Assembly (NCBI RefSeq): GCF_014534645.1
Contig: NZ_JACVQF010000172.1
Coordinates: 1-56,536 of the forward strand
Direction of reading: 5' to 3'
DNA: 56,536 nt
DNA from: Streptomyces griseicoloratus
Lineage (GTDB): Bacteria > Actinomycetota > Actinomycetes > Streptomycetales > Streptomycetaceae
Shown: positions 36,407 to 48,743 of the stretch, piece after piece
Layout of the letters: every line of letters begins with the position of its first letter
Position numbering within the stretch: position 1 is the stretch's first letter
Notes under the pieces: generated by a model
Told to the model about the DNA's origin: nothing
Database searches by the model: none
The model's input: only the letters and a program-made list of their open reading frames with translations
Program-made: the position numbers and the translations under genes

Positions 36407-37276
36407 GTGAAGTCTTCCGTACGCATGCACGCGCACGGTTCCGTACGGCGCCGGGCGGCGGGGGCCGGACTGGCAGCTCTGCTGCTCGCCGCGGGCGCGG
36501 TGGGCTGCGGGACGGAGAAGGCGTCGTCGCCCGACATGACACCGGCCGCGGCCGTGGCCAAGGCGGCCGAGAACACGGAGGAGATCGACTCCCTCCGCTA
36601 CCGCATGACCGGCCGTACCCCCGAGGAGGGGCGGATCAAGGCCGAGGCGCAGATGCGGATCAAGCCCACCCTTGCGATGAGCATGAAGATGACGGCTCTC
36701 GACCAGGGCTCCGGCGCGAACGCGGAGATCCGGCTCGTCGACAACGCCCTCTACATCGGCGGGGGCGCCGAGGCCGCCAAGGAGATGGACGGCAAGAGCT
36801 GGCTCAAGTTCGAGTCGGCCATGCTGGGCGGCGGCGAGGAGCTGAACCAGCTGGGCGGGGCCTCCCAGGCCGACAAGAACCCCGCGGCCGAGTCCACCTT
36901 CCTCACCGGCGCCAAGGACGTGGAGAAGGTCGGCACCGAGACCGTCGAGGGCGTGAAGACCACCCACTACAAGGGCACCGTCACCCTCGACGACCTGCGC
37001 AAGTCCATCGAGGACGAGGACAAGGCCACGCGCGAGAAGCGCGAGAAGAGCATCGAGCAGTACGAGAAGATGGGCGTCGACACGCTCACGATGGACATGT
37101 GGGTCGACGGCGAGGACCACACCAAGCAGTTCCGCATGCGCGGCAAGGCCGACAAGGGCCCGCTGGACGTGACCATCACCTTCCTCGGGTTCAACGAGCC
37201 CGTGAAGGTCACCGCCCCGCCGGCCGAGGACACCATGGACCTGGCCGAGATGATGCAGGGGGCCGAGCAGGGCTGA
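36407..37276 (+). CDS. Predicted lipoprotein (LppX/LprAFG-like), copy 2
   Basis: 289-residue lipoprotein. Signal peptide [17 protein letters not shown] and lipobox AVGC (Cys34). The mature domain parallels copy 1: an early amphipathic helix ([18 protein letters not shown]), [28 protein letters not shown] and [15 protein letters not shown]. Start GTG 36407 with GGGGGA; an ATG at 36425 is possible. Location between the rplKA and rplJL operons is notable. Confidence 0.8.
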   Translation: MKSSVRMHAHGSVRRRAAGAGLAALLLAAGAVGCGTEKASSPDMTPAAAVAKAAENTEEIDSLRYRMTGRTPEEGRIKAEAQMRIKPTLAMSMKMTALDQGSGANAEIRLVDNALYIGGGAEAAKEMDGKSWLKFESAMLGGGEELNQLGGASQADKNPAAESTFLTGAKDVEKVGTETVEGVKTTHYKGTVTLDDLRKSIEDEDKATREKREKSIEQYEKMGVDTLTMDMWVDGEDHTKQFRMRGKADKGPLDVTITFLGFNEPVKVTAPPAEDTMDLAEMMQGAEQG

Positions 37277-37298
37277 GTCGCCGTACGGGCGGATTTGC

Positions 37299-37324
37299 TT
37301 GACACTGCCCCGTTCACGTACGCT
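37299..37324 (+). promoter_or_regulatory. Candidate rplJ promoter
   Basis: Consensus -35 TTGACA (37299-37304). TACGCT (37319-37324) is the best -10-like hexamer nearby, but spacing is only 14 bp, so the -10 is uncertain. Confidence 0.5.
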
Positions 37325-37477
37325 CCTACAGAAGCCAAAGACCGCTGGTCGTTGCCGCGTGCTCGCAAGAGGACGCGGTGGCCGAAGGATCCGCTGAACT
37401 GCGGACGACCCGCGCAGGTGACAGTGGATGAGCTCCCGGACCTCACGCCCGTGCGCGTGTGTATGCCCGGTCGAGCC

Positions 37478-37516
37478 ACGCCCCGTGCGCCCGCGCCGGG
37501 GCGTTTCGTTTTCCCC
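37478..37516 (+). promoter_or_regulatory. Attenuator in the rplJ leader (L10-type leader)
   Basis: Stem ACGCCCCG (37478-37485) with CGGGGCGT (37497-37504), followed by TTCGTTTTCC. It lies 55 bp before rplJ in a structured leader of about 240 nt (37330-37570), the place where L10 leaders regulate rplJL by premature termination. Confidence 0.65.
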
Positions 37517-37570
37517 AGTCCTCCTTCGGGTCCGCGCGGTCCGAATCACCCGGAAGGAGGCCGAGGCTCT

Positions 37571-38101
37571 ATGGCGAGGCCCGACAAGGCTGCCGCGGTT
37601 GCCGAGCTGACGGACAAGTTCCGCAGCTCCAACGCCGCCGTGCTGACCGAGTACCGCGGTCTCACCGTGGCGCAGCTCAAGACGCTGCGCCGGTCGCTCG
37701 GTGAGAACGCCCAGTACGCCGTGGTGAAGAACACGCTGACCAAGATTGCGGCCAACGAGGCCGGGATCACGACGCTGGACGACCAGTTCAATGGTCCGAC
37801 GGCTGTCGCCTTCATCACCGGTGACCCGGTGGAGTCGGCGAAGGGTCTGCGCGACTTCGCCAAGGACAACCCGAATCTCGTCATCAAGGGCGGTGTCCTT
37901 GAAGGCAAGGCGCTGTCCGCCGACGAGATCAAGAAGCTTGCGGACCTCGAGTCCCGCGAGGTTCTGCTCTCCAAGCTGGCCGGTGCCATGAAGGGCAAGC
38001 AGTCCCAGGCTGCCTCTGTCTTCCAGGCGCTGCCGTCGAAGCTCGTCCGCACCGTGGACGCGCTCCGTGCCAAGCAGGACGAGCAGGGCGGTGCCGAGTA
38101 A
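37571..38101 (+). CDS. rplJ: 50S ribosomal protein L10
   Basis: 176-residue stalk-base protein that anchors L7/L12 dimers. Motifs: [21 protein letters not shown] and [10 protein letters not shown]; the C-terminal helix carries the L12 sites. Start ATG 37571 with GGAAGGAGG upstream. L10-L12 likely autoregulates through the leader hairpin. Confidence 0.97.
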   Translation: MARPDKAAAVAELTDKFRSSNAAVLTEYRGLTVAQLKTLRRSLGENAQYAVVKNTLTKIAANEAGITTLDDQFNGPTAVAFITGDPVESAKGLRDFAKDNPNLVIKGGVLEGKALSADEIKKLADLESREVLLSKLAGAMKGKQSQAASVFQALPSKLVRTVDALRAKQDEQGGAE

Positions 38102-38215
38102 TTCGGCTCGCTTTCCGGCCCTCGCCGCCTGAGACGAGGGTCATAGCGGGCCCGACGTACGCCCGCCTCACCCAGTACATCCGGCACCTGCCGATTTAGT
38201 GGAAGGACCGCCATC

Positions 38216-38605
38216 ATGGCGAAGCTCAGCCAGGAAGACCTGCTCGCTCAGTTCGAGGAGATGACCCTCATCGAGCTCTCCGAGTTCGTGAAGGCGTTCG
38301 AGGAGAAGTTCGACGTCACCGCTGCTGCGGCCGCCCCGGTCGTCGTGGCCGGCGGTGCCGCCGGTGGCGCTGCCGCCGAGGCCGTCGAGGAGAAGGACGA
38401 GTTCGACGTCATCCTCACCGGCGCCGGCGACAAGAAGATCCAGGTCATCAAGGTCGTGCGTGAGCTGACCTCCCTCGGCCTGAAGGAGGCCAAGGACCTG
38501 GTCGACGGCACCCCGAAGCCGGTCCTGGAGAAGGTCAACAAGGAGGCCGCGGACAAGGCCAAGGAGGCCCTCGAGGGCGCCGGCGCCTCCGTCGAGGTCA
38601 AGTAA
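38216..38605 (+). CDS. rplL: 50S ribosomal protein L7/L12
   Basis: 129-residue multicopy stalk protein that recruits translation GTPases. N-terminal dimerisation domain ([20 protein letters not shown]), Ala/Gly-rich hinge, and C-terminal domain ([20 protein letters not shown]). Start ATG 38216. 114 bp after rplJ, with a 6-bp CCCTCG/CGAGGG hairpin in the gap. Confidence 0.97.
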   Translation: MAKLSQEDLLAQFEEMTLIELSEFVKAFEEKFDVTAAAAAPVVVAGGAAGGAAAEAVEEKDEFDVILTGAGDKKIQVIKVVRELTSLGLKEAKDLVDGTPKPVLEKVNKEAADKAKEALEGAGASVEVK

Positions 38606-38652
38606 GACCTCACGGGCCTCACAGGCCCCACAGGGCCTGTAACGCCTCAGCA

Positions 38653-38690
38653 CCGAAGAGCGATCATCCATCCGGGTGGTCGCTCTTCGG
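38653..38690 (+). terminator. Terminator after rplL
   Basis: 14-bp stem (38653-38666 with 38677-38690, one G-U), ten-base loop. It probably gives partial termination before rpoBC. Confidence 0.85.
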
Positions 38691-38982
38691 CGTATCGGGG
38701 GCCGGGCGGCGGGTGCCTTGCTCAGGTGACGACGAGGGGTATGGTGATCTTCGTTGTGCGGTCGCCGGGGTACCGGGAACCCCCTGGCGACAACGGGTTT
38801 GGGCAAGGGGGGCCTTGACGAACCGCACGCAGCGCGCAATTCTCAGGACGCGTCGTCACAAGGATCCGAATCCGAGGCATGGATCGACGGCGGAGAGGGC
38901 AGTATCAACGTGCGTTGAGGGCGAGGCCTTGTCGCAGGTGGTGAGAACAACGAGGATCGAACACGGTCCGCAGTACCCGCAC

Positions 38983-39011
38983 TGGACATCAGTGTGCCGT
39001 ATGGCTACACT
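38983..39011 (+). promoter_or_regulatory. rpoB promoter candidate
   Basis: TGGACA (38983-38988), 17-bp spacer, TACACT (39006-39011). The best housekeeping-type promoter in the region, giving a leader of about 177 nt. Confidence 0.7.
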
Positions 39012-39194
39012 GACCCTTTGCGCTGCCTGTTAGCTGCCCCCTGCCCGTCACCAGGGGTCTGCCCTCGCCCGAGCATTGACGACCAGAGCTTGTCTGACCT
39101 GGCCTTTCGGCCACATCAGGCGCCCCCTGTCTTGGTGCACGGAAGAGGGGCCGGTACGCGCGTAGTGAGTCCGAGCCCTCGGAAGGACCCCCTC

Positions 39195-42100
39195 TTGGCC
39201 GCCTCGCGCAACGCCTCGACCGCGAATACGAACAACGCTGCCAGCACCGCCCCGCTGCGCATCTCCTTTGCAAAGATCAAGGAGCCCCTCGAGGTTCCGA
39301 ACCTTCTCGCGCTGCAAACCGAGAGCTTCGACTGGCTGCTCGGCAACGACGCGTGGAAGGCTCGCGTCGAGGCGGCTCTGGAGTCCGGTCAGGACGTCCC
39401 CACCAAGTCCGGTCTGGAGGAGATCTTCGAGGAGATCTCCCCGATCGAGGACTTCTCCGGGTCGATGTCGCTGACGTTCCGCGACCACCGTTTCGAGCCC
39501 CCGAAGAACAGCATCGACGAGTGCAAGGAGCGCGACTTCACGTACGCGGCTCCGCTCTTCGTCACGGCCGAGTTCACCAACAACGAGACCGGCGAGATCA
39601 AGTCCCAGACCGTCTTCATGGGCGACTTCCCGCTCATGACGAACAAGGGCACCTTCGTCATCAACGGCACCGAGCGTGTCGTGGTCTCCCAGCTGGTCCG
39701 CTCGCCGGGTGTCTACTTCGACTCCTCCATCGACAAGACGTCCGACAAGGACATCTTCTCCGCCAAGATCATCCCCTCCCGGGGTGCCTGGCTGGAGATG
39801 GAGATCGACAAGCGCGACATGGTCGGTGTGCGCATCGACCGCAAGCGCAAGCAGTCCGTGACCGTCCTCCTCAAGGCCCTCGGCTGGACGACCGAGCAGA
39901 TCCTGGAGGAGTTCGGCGAGTACGAGTCCATGCGCGCCACCCTGGAGAAGGACCACACCCAGGGCCAGGACGACGCGCTGCTCGACATCTACCGCAAGCT
40001 GCGTCCGGGCGAGCCCCCCACGCGTGAGGCCGCGCAGACGCTGCTGGAGAACCTCTACTTCAACCCCAAGCGCTACGACCTGGCGAAGGTCGGCCGCTAC
40101 AAGGTCAACAAGAAGCTCGGTGCGGACGAGCCGCTGGACGCCGGCGTGCTCACCACCGACGACATCATCGCCACCATCAAGTACCTGGTGAAGCTGCACG
40201 CCGGGGAGACCGAGACGGTCGGCGAGTCCGGTCGCTCGATCATGGTCGAGACCGACGACATCGACCACTTCGGCAACCGCCGCATCCGCAGCGTCGGCGA
40301 GCTGATCCAGAACCAGGTCCGTACGGGTCTCGCCCGTATGGAGCGCGTCGTGCGCGAGCGCATGACCACCCAGGACGTCGAGGCGATCACGCCGCAGACC
40401 CTGATCAACATCCGGCCGGTCGTCGCCTCCATCAAGGAGTTCTTCGGCACCAGCCAGCTGTCCCAGTTCATGGACCAGAACAACCCGCTGTCGGGGCTGA
40501 CGCACAAGCGTCGTCTGAACGCCCTCGGCCCGGGTGGTCTCTCCCGTGAGCGGGCCGGCTTCGAGGTCCGTGACGTTCACCCGTCGCACTACGGCCGCAT
40601 GTGCCCGATCGAGACGCCGGAAGGCCCGAACATCGGTCTGATCGGCTCGCTCGCCTCCTACGGCCGGGTCAACGCGTTCGGCTTCATCGAGACGCCGTAC
40701 CGCAAGGTCGTCGAGGGCCGGGTCACCGACGAGGTCGACTACCTGACCGCCGACGAGGAGGACCGCTTCGTCATCGCGCAGGCCAACGCCACGCTGACGG
40801 ACGACCTCCGCTTCGCCGAGAACCGCGTGCTGGTCCGCCGCCGTGGCGGCGAGGTCGACTACGTCGGCCCCGAGGACGTGGACTACATGGACGTCTCGCC
40901 GCGCCAGATGGTGTCGGTCGCGACCGCCATGATCCCCTTCCTCGAGCACGACGACGCCAACCGTGCCCTCATGGGCGCGAACATGATGCGCCAGGCCGTG
41001 CCGCTGATTAAGTCGGAGTCGCCGCTCGTCGGCACCGGCATGGAGTACCGCTCCGCGGTCGACGCCGGCGACGTGGTCAAGGCCGAGAAGGCCGGTGTGG
41101 TCCAGGAGGTCTCCGCGGACTACATCACCACCGCCAACGACGACGGCACGTACATCACGTACCGCCTGGCCAAGTTCGCCCGCTCCAACCAGGGCACCTC
41201 GGTCAACCAGAAGGTCATCGTCAACGAGGGCGACCGGGTCATCACCGGCCAGGTCCTCGCCGACGGCCCGGCCACCGAGAACGGCGAGATGGCGCTCGGC
41301 AAGAACCTGCTGGTCGCGTTCATGCCGTGGGAGGGTCACAACTACGAGGACGCGATCATCCTGTCGCAGCGCCTCGTGCAGGACGACGTCCTCTCCTCGA
41401 TCCACATCGAGGAGCACGAGGTCGACGCCCGTGACACCAAGCTCGGCCCCGAGGAGATCACCCGGGACATCCCGAACGTCTCCGAGGAGGTCCTCGCCGA
41501 CCTCGACGAGCGCGGCATCATCCGCATCGGTGCCGAGGTCATCGCCGGTGACATCCTCGTCGGCAAGGTCACGCCCAAGGGTGAGACCGAGCTGACGCCC
41601 GAGGAGCGCCTGCTGCGCGCGATCTTCGGTGAGAAGGCCCGTGAGGTCCGTGACACCTCGCTGAAGGTGCCGCACGGTGAGACCGGCAAGGTCATCGGCG
41701 TGCGCGTCTTCGACCGCGAGGAGGGCGACGAGCTGCCGCCGGGCGTGAACCAGCTGGTCCGCGTCTACGTGGCGCAGAAGCGCAAGATCACCGACGGTGA
41801 CAAGCTCGCCGGCCGTCACGGCAACAAGGGCGTCATCTCCAAGATCCTGCCGATCGAGGACATGCCGTTCCTGGAGGACGGCACCCCGGTCGACATCATC
41901 CTCAACCCGCTGGGTGTCCCGTCCCGAATGAACCCGGGACAGGTCCTGGAGATCCACCTCGGCTGGCTCGCCAGCCGCGGCTGGGACGTCTCCGGCCTCG
42001 CGGACGAGTGGGCGCAGCGCCTGCAGGCCATCGGCGCCGACAGCGTCCAGCCCGGCACCAACGTCGCCACCCCCGTCTTCGACGGTGCGCGTGAGGACGA

Positions 42101-42680
42101 GCTGGCGGGTCTGCTGCAGCACACCATCCCGAACCGCGACGGCGAGCGCATGGTGCTCCCGACCGGTAAGGCGCGGCTGTTCGACGGCCGCAGCGGTGAG
42201 CCGTTCCCGGACCCGATCTCGGTCGGCTACATGTACATCCTCAAGCTGCACCACCTGGTCGACGACAAGCTGCACGCCCGCTCGACCGGCCCGTACTCGA
42301 TGATCACCCAGCAGCCGCTGGGTGGTAAGGCCCAGTTCGGTGGCCAGCGCTTCGGTGAGATGGAGGTGTGGGCGCTGGAGGCGTACGGCGCCGCTTACGC
42401 CCTCCAGGAGCTGCTGACCATCAAGTCCGACGACGTCACCGGCCGCGTGAAGGTCTACGAGGCCATCGTCAAGGGCGAGAACATCCCCGAACCGGGCATC
42501 CCCGAGTCCTTCAAGGTCCTCATCAAGGAGATGCAGTCCCTGTGCCTGAACGTGGAGGTGCTGTCCAGCGACGGCATGTCCATCGAGATGCGTGACACCG
42601 ACGAGGACGTCTTCCGCGCAGCGGAGGAGCTCGGCATCGACCTGTCCCGGCGCGAGCCGAGCAGCGTCGAAGAGGTCTGA
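39195..42680 (+). CDS. rpoB: RNA polymerase beta subunit
   Basis: 1161-residue catalytic subunit of RNA polymerase. Start TTG 39195 ([14 protein letters not shown]) with GGAAGGA eight bases upstream; this gives the usual streptomycete length. The rifampicin-binding region runs [28 protein letters not shown]; residue 442 is Asn (AAC at 40518-40520) where most bacteria have Ser (E. coli 531). Other landmarks: [43 protein letters not shown], and the C-terminal [20 protein letters not shown]. Frame intact throughout. Confidence 0.98.
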   Translation: MAASRNASTANTNNAASTAPLRISFAKIKEPLEVPNLLALQTESFDWLLGNDAWKARVEAALESGQDVPTKSGLEEIFEEISPIEDFSGSMSLTFRDHRFEPPKNSIDECKERDFTYAAPLFVTAEFTNNETGEIKSQTVFMGDFPLMTNKGTFVINGTERVVVSQLVRSPGVYFDSSIDKTSDKDIFSAKIIPSRGAWLEMEIDKRDMVGVRIDRKRKQSVTVLLKALGWTTEQILEEFGEYESMRATLEKDHTQGQDDALLDIYRKLRPGEPPTREAAQTLLENLYFNPKRYDLAKVGRYKVNKKLGADEPLDAGVLTTDDIIATIKYLVKLHAGETETVGESGRSIMVETDDIDHFGNRRIRSVGELIQNQVRTGLARMERVVRERMTTQDVEAITPQTLINIRPVVASIKEFFGTSQLSQFMDQNNPLSGLTHKRRLNALGPGGLSRERAGFEVRDVHPSHYGRMCPIETPEGPNIGLIGSLASYGRVNAFGFIETPYRKVVEGRVTDEVDYLTADEEDRFVIAQANATLTDDLRFAENRVLVRRRGGEVDYVGPEDVDYMDVSPRQMVSVATAMIPFLEHDDANRALMGANMMRQAVPLIKSESPLVGTGMEYRSAVDAGDVVKAEKAGVVQEVSADYITTANDDGTYITYRLAKFARSNQGTSVNQKVIVNEGDRVITGQVLADGPATENGEMALGKNLLVAFMPWEGHNYEDAIILSQRLVQDDVLSSIHIEEHEVDARDTKLGPEEITRDIPNVSEEVLADLDERGIIRIGAEVIAGDILVGKVTPKGETELTPEERLLRAIFGEKAREVRDTSLKVPHGETGKVIGVRVFDREEGDELPPGVNQLVRVYVAQKRKITDGDKLAGRHGNKGVISKILPIEDMPFLEDGTPVDIILNPLGVPSRMNPGQVLEIHLGWLASRGWDVSGLADEWAQRLQAIGADSVQPGTNVATPVFDGAREDELAGLLQHTIPNRDGERMVLPTGKARLFDGRSGEPFPDPISVGYMYILKLHHLVDDKLHARSTGPYSMITQQPLGGKAQFGGQRFGEMEVWALEAYGAAYALQELLTIKSDDVTGRVKVYEAIVKGENIPEPGIPESFKVLIKEMQSLCLNVEVLSSDGMSIEMRDTDEDVFRAAEELGIDLSRREPSSVEEV

Positions 42681-42687
42681 CGGGAGT

Positions 42688-42719
42688 CCGGCGGACCTTG
42701 AATCACCAAGGTCCGCCGG
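42688..42719 (+). other. Intercistronic hairpin between rpoB and rpoC
   Basis: Perfect 13-bp stem CCGGCGGACCTTG (42688-42700) with its complement at 42707-42719, loop AATCAC. There is no T-run; more likely an mRNA stability or processing element than a terminator. Confidence 0.7.
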
Positions 42720-42777
42720 CCCCAGGACCCCCGTTTCAGACCCAAAGACTTACGACCCTGAGAGGGATTGACGCATA

Positions 42778-46677
<3,900 letters not shown>

Positions 46678-46690
46678 GCGAGCAGCATGA

Positions 46691-46730
46691 CCGAAGGGCG
46701 GTCACCCCGTGCGGGGTGGCCGCCCTTCGG
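46691..46730. terminator. Strong terminator after rpoC, shared with the convergent cluster
   Basis: Near-perfect long hairpin, CCGAAGGGCGG.. (46691 on) with ..CCGCCCTTCGG (to 46730), one G-U pair. The M48 gene ends 15 bp beyond, so it serves both strands. Confidence 0.9.
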
Positions 46731-46744
46731 CGTGTGCAGGGCCG

Positions 46745-48166
46745 TCAGCGGGCTGGCTGGAGATACGGCTCCAGGGCGCGCATGCGGGTGTAGTTGTCGG
46801 GGTGCGAGGACAGCAGCTTCGCCAGTCCGGCCGGTTCCCTGAGGCGCTTGCCCTGTGCCGTGGCGTACGCCTTCGCCATGTCCTCCTCGGCCTGGAAGTG
46901 GTGCAGGACCTGGGTGAGCTGGGGCGCGAAGCCGAGGGCCGCCGCGGCCTGGTCGGCGCGCAGCTCGCCCTGGCGGCCCGCGTAGGCGAGCAGGTAGGGC
47001 GCGACCACCAGGGGAATGGTGATGTACCAGGCGACGAGGAACCCGGCCGCGACGAAAACCGCCAGGAACAGGTACAGCATCCCGGTCGCGGCCACCGAGA
47101 AGACGCGGGAGACGGCGAGCGCCACCCGGGTGATCCCGCGGGTCAGAGCCCAGGCGATGCGGCCGGGCAGCGAGTACCAGTAGCCGAGCAGACCGGCCCA
47201 GGCGTGACCGCCGGTGTGGTGGCCCAGCTCGTGCGCGAGGACGGCCGCGAGGTTGCTGCTGGGGATCCGGTTGAGCGCGTACGTGGTGACGCCGACGACG
47301 TGCCCGGCCACCGCGCTCGCGTTGAGGCCGGTGCTGTTCTCGATCATCAGCTCGTAGGTGTCCCCCTCGATGCCGGCGCGGGCGGTGACCTCACTCCACA
47401 CGGGCTCCAGCCGGGCCCGTTCCTCCGCCAGGGGCGCCCGCAGTTTCAGGACCCGCCGGGCGAAGAGCAGTTCCGTGGGCCGGTGGAAGACGAGGGCCCC
47501 GGATGCCACCCAGGCCAGCAGGACGACCCAGCCCACGATCGTGCCGAACAGCGCGAAGGAGACGGCGGCGACCACGGCGAGGCTCACGAGGAAGCCCGGG
47601 ACCTGCGTCGCGAGCTGCCCGATGGCGGTGGCGTCGGCGCCCCGCTGGTGAGCCGCCACATGGACGCGGGAGCCCAGGTGGCGGTAGTCGAGGTCGTCCG
47701 GCGCGAGGACGGGCTGCGGCATGAACGGAGCGGGCTGCGGAGGCAGACCGGGGGCCGCCTGGTGGGGCAGTCCGGCGCCCGGGTACTGCGGGGCGGGGCT
47801 GCTGGGGAGCTGTGGGGCCGGGTACGGCGGGGCTGTCTGGCCCGGGTGGGGCGGGGCGGCCGAACTCGGGTGCGGGGGTGCCGCCGGACCCGGGTACGGC
47901 GGCGCTGTCGGGCCTGGGTACGGCGTTGCCGTCGGGCCGGGGTAGGTCGGGGGCGCCTGGCCGGGGTACGGCGGGACTGTCTGGCCCGGGTAGGGCGGAG
48001 CGGCCGGGCCGGGGTACGGCGGGGCCGTCTGGACCGGGTGGCCGTGCGGGGGCGACGGATACGACGGGTAGGGCGGCGGTGCCGGTGGGGTGGGGACCGG
48101 GGCGGCTGCCCCGGGGTACGGGGGGTGTGGAGGTCCCGGTTGGGCGGGGCCTGGTGGCTGGGTCAT
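46745..48166 (-). CDS. M48-family membrane metallopeptidase with a Pro/Tyr/Gly-rich N-terminus
   Basis: 473-residue integral membrane protease. Residues 1-150 are low-complexity PYPG-type repeats (see repeat), cytoplasmic or exposed. Then come a hydrophobic pair (about 190-235), the zinc motif HELGHH in NLAAVLAHELGHHTGGHAW, two more helices, and the third-ligand region GELRADQAAAALGF. It is the last gene of the minus-strand cluster, 25 bp after the PycTM-like gene, so it may belong to the same transcript. Its substrate is unknown; a part in the neighbouring signalling system is inference. Confidence 0.9.
   Translation of the reverse strand: MTQPPGPAQPGPPHPPYPGAAAPVPTPPAPPPYPSYPSPPHGHPVQTAPPYPGPAAPPYPGQTVPPYPGQAPPTYPGPTATPYPGPTAPPYPGPAAPPHPSSAAPPHPGQTAPPYPAPQLPSSPAPQYPGAGLPHQAAPGLPPQPAPFMPQPVLAPDDLDYRHLGSRVHVAAHQRGADATAIGQLATQVPGFLVSLAVVAAVSFALFGTIVGWVVLLAWVASGALVFHRPTELLFARRVLKLRAPLAEERARLEPVWSEVTARAGIEGDTYELMIENSTGLNASAVAGHVVGVTTYALNRIPSSNLAAVLAHELGHHTGGHAWAGLLGYWYSLPGRIAWALTRGITRVALAVSRVFSVAATGMLYLFLAVFVAAGFLVAWYITIPLVVAPYLLAYAGRQGELRADQAAAALGFAPQLTQVLHHFQAEEDMAKAYATAQGKRLREPAGLAKLLSSHPDNYTRMRALEPYLQPAR
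47761..48034 (-). repeat. PPYPG-type amino acid repeats in the M48 protein
   Basis: About ten imperfect units such as PPYPGQT, PPYPGQA, PTYPGPT and PPYPGPA. GC-rich units of roughly 24-30 bp repeat at the DNA level. Confidence 0.85.
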
Positions 48167-48191
48167 GGCAGGACTCCTTCGGGCGGGGACG

Positions 48192-48743
48192 TCAGCCGGC
48201 GAGCAGCGCAGTGGGCAGCAGGGCGGTGCCGGTGCAGAAGGCGATCAGGCCGGTCCGGATCCACTGGTGCTTGCGGGCGGCGATACGGCTGGTCTCGGTG
48301 AGGGCCGCCAAGAACGCGGCGGCGGGGTCGTGGTCGGTGGCGGCGAGCGCGTCGGCCAGCCGGCCCGCCCGCACGGCCTGCTGGATGTCGCCGAAGTAGC
48401 ACAGCGGCCTGCCGGGGGCCCAGGTACCGCCGCGGAAGCGGGGCAGCACGGCGAGGAGCAGCGCGAACAGGGACAGCGCCAAGGCGCCGGTACCGGCCCA
48501 CCACAGGGCGGTTCCGGTGCTGGACAGCGCCTGCGGTGTCCAGTCCCGCCCGGCCAGCAGGCCGCTCAGCACTCCCGCCGTCATCCCCAGTGCCGCGACG
48601 AGGACCGCCGCCTTGCTGTCGGCGCGGGCGATCTCGCCGCGCATCTCGCCCAGCAGCCGCTCGGCGGCCGGCGCGGTGGGCGTGCCCGTGCCCGTGGGCG
48701 GGGGCGGCGGCGTGGCGGGTGGCAGGAGGCCCGGGGCGGTCAC
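48192..48743 (-). CDS. Pycsar-effector-like membrane protein (PycTM type)
   Basis: 183-residue membrane protein. After a Pro-rich lead comes the pattern LLGEMRGEIARADSKAAVL, then a first hydrophobic helix (about 45-66), a second (about 78-103), the conserved-looking PLCYFGDIQQAV, an ADSK/ETSRIAARKHQW helix, and a last transmembrane segment. This matches my knowledge of PycTM (DUF5706-like), the pore-forming effector of Pycsar anti-phage systems that responds to cyclic pyrimidine nucleotides. The GTG start (48741-48743) overlaps the upstream gene stop. A cyclase is encoded in the same cluster, which supports the call. Confidence 0.75.
   Translation of the reverse strand: MTAPGLLPPATPPPPPTGTGTPTAPAAERLLGEMRGEIARADSKAAVLVAALGMTAGVLSGLLAGRDWTPQALSSTGTALWWAGTGALALSLFALLLAVLPRFRGGTWAPGRPLCYFGDIQQAVRAGRLADALAATDHDPAAAFLAALTETSRIAARKHQWIRTGLIAFCTGTALLPTALLAG

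Larger units (their letters stand above)
38606..39194 (+). other. rplL-rpoB intergenic region and rpoB leader
   Basis: 589 bp without a gene. In order: terminator (38653-38690), a weak promoter-like pair (TTGCTC 38718 / TATGGT 38740), a GTCGCC..GGCGAC hairpin near 38761-38791, a TTGACG at 38815, the best promoter at 38983-39011, and about 175 nt of rpoB 5' leader. Confidence 0.6.

Noticed and set aside
39048-42275. 1075-codon minus-strand frame opposite rpoB
   Set aside because: Shadow of rpoB; composition is Asp/Leu/Val/His-biased and no motif is present.
48192-48743. Ordinary small hypothetical membrane protein
   Set aside because: ADSKAA..., the helix pair and CYFGDI pattern plus an operon cyclase make a PycTM-like call more specific, though not proven.
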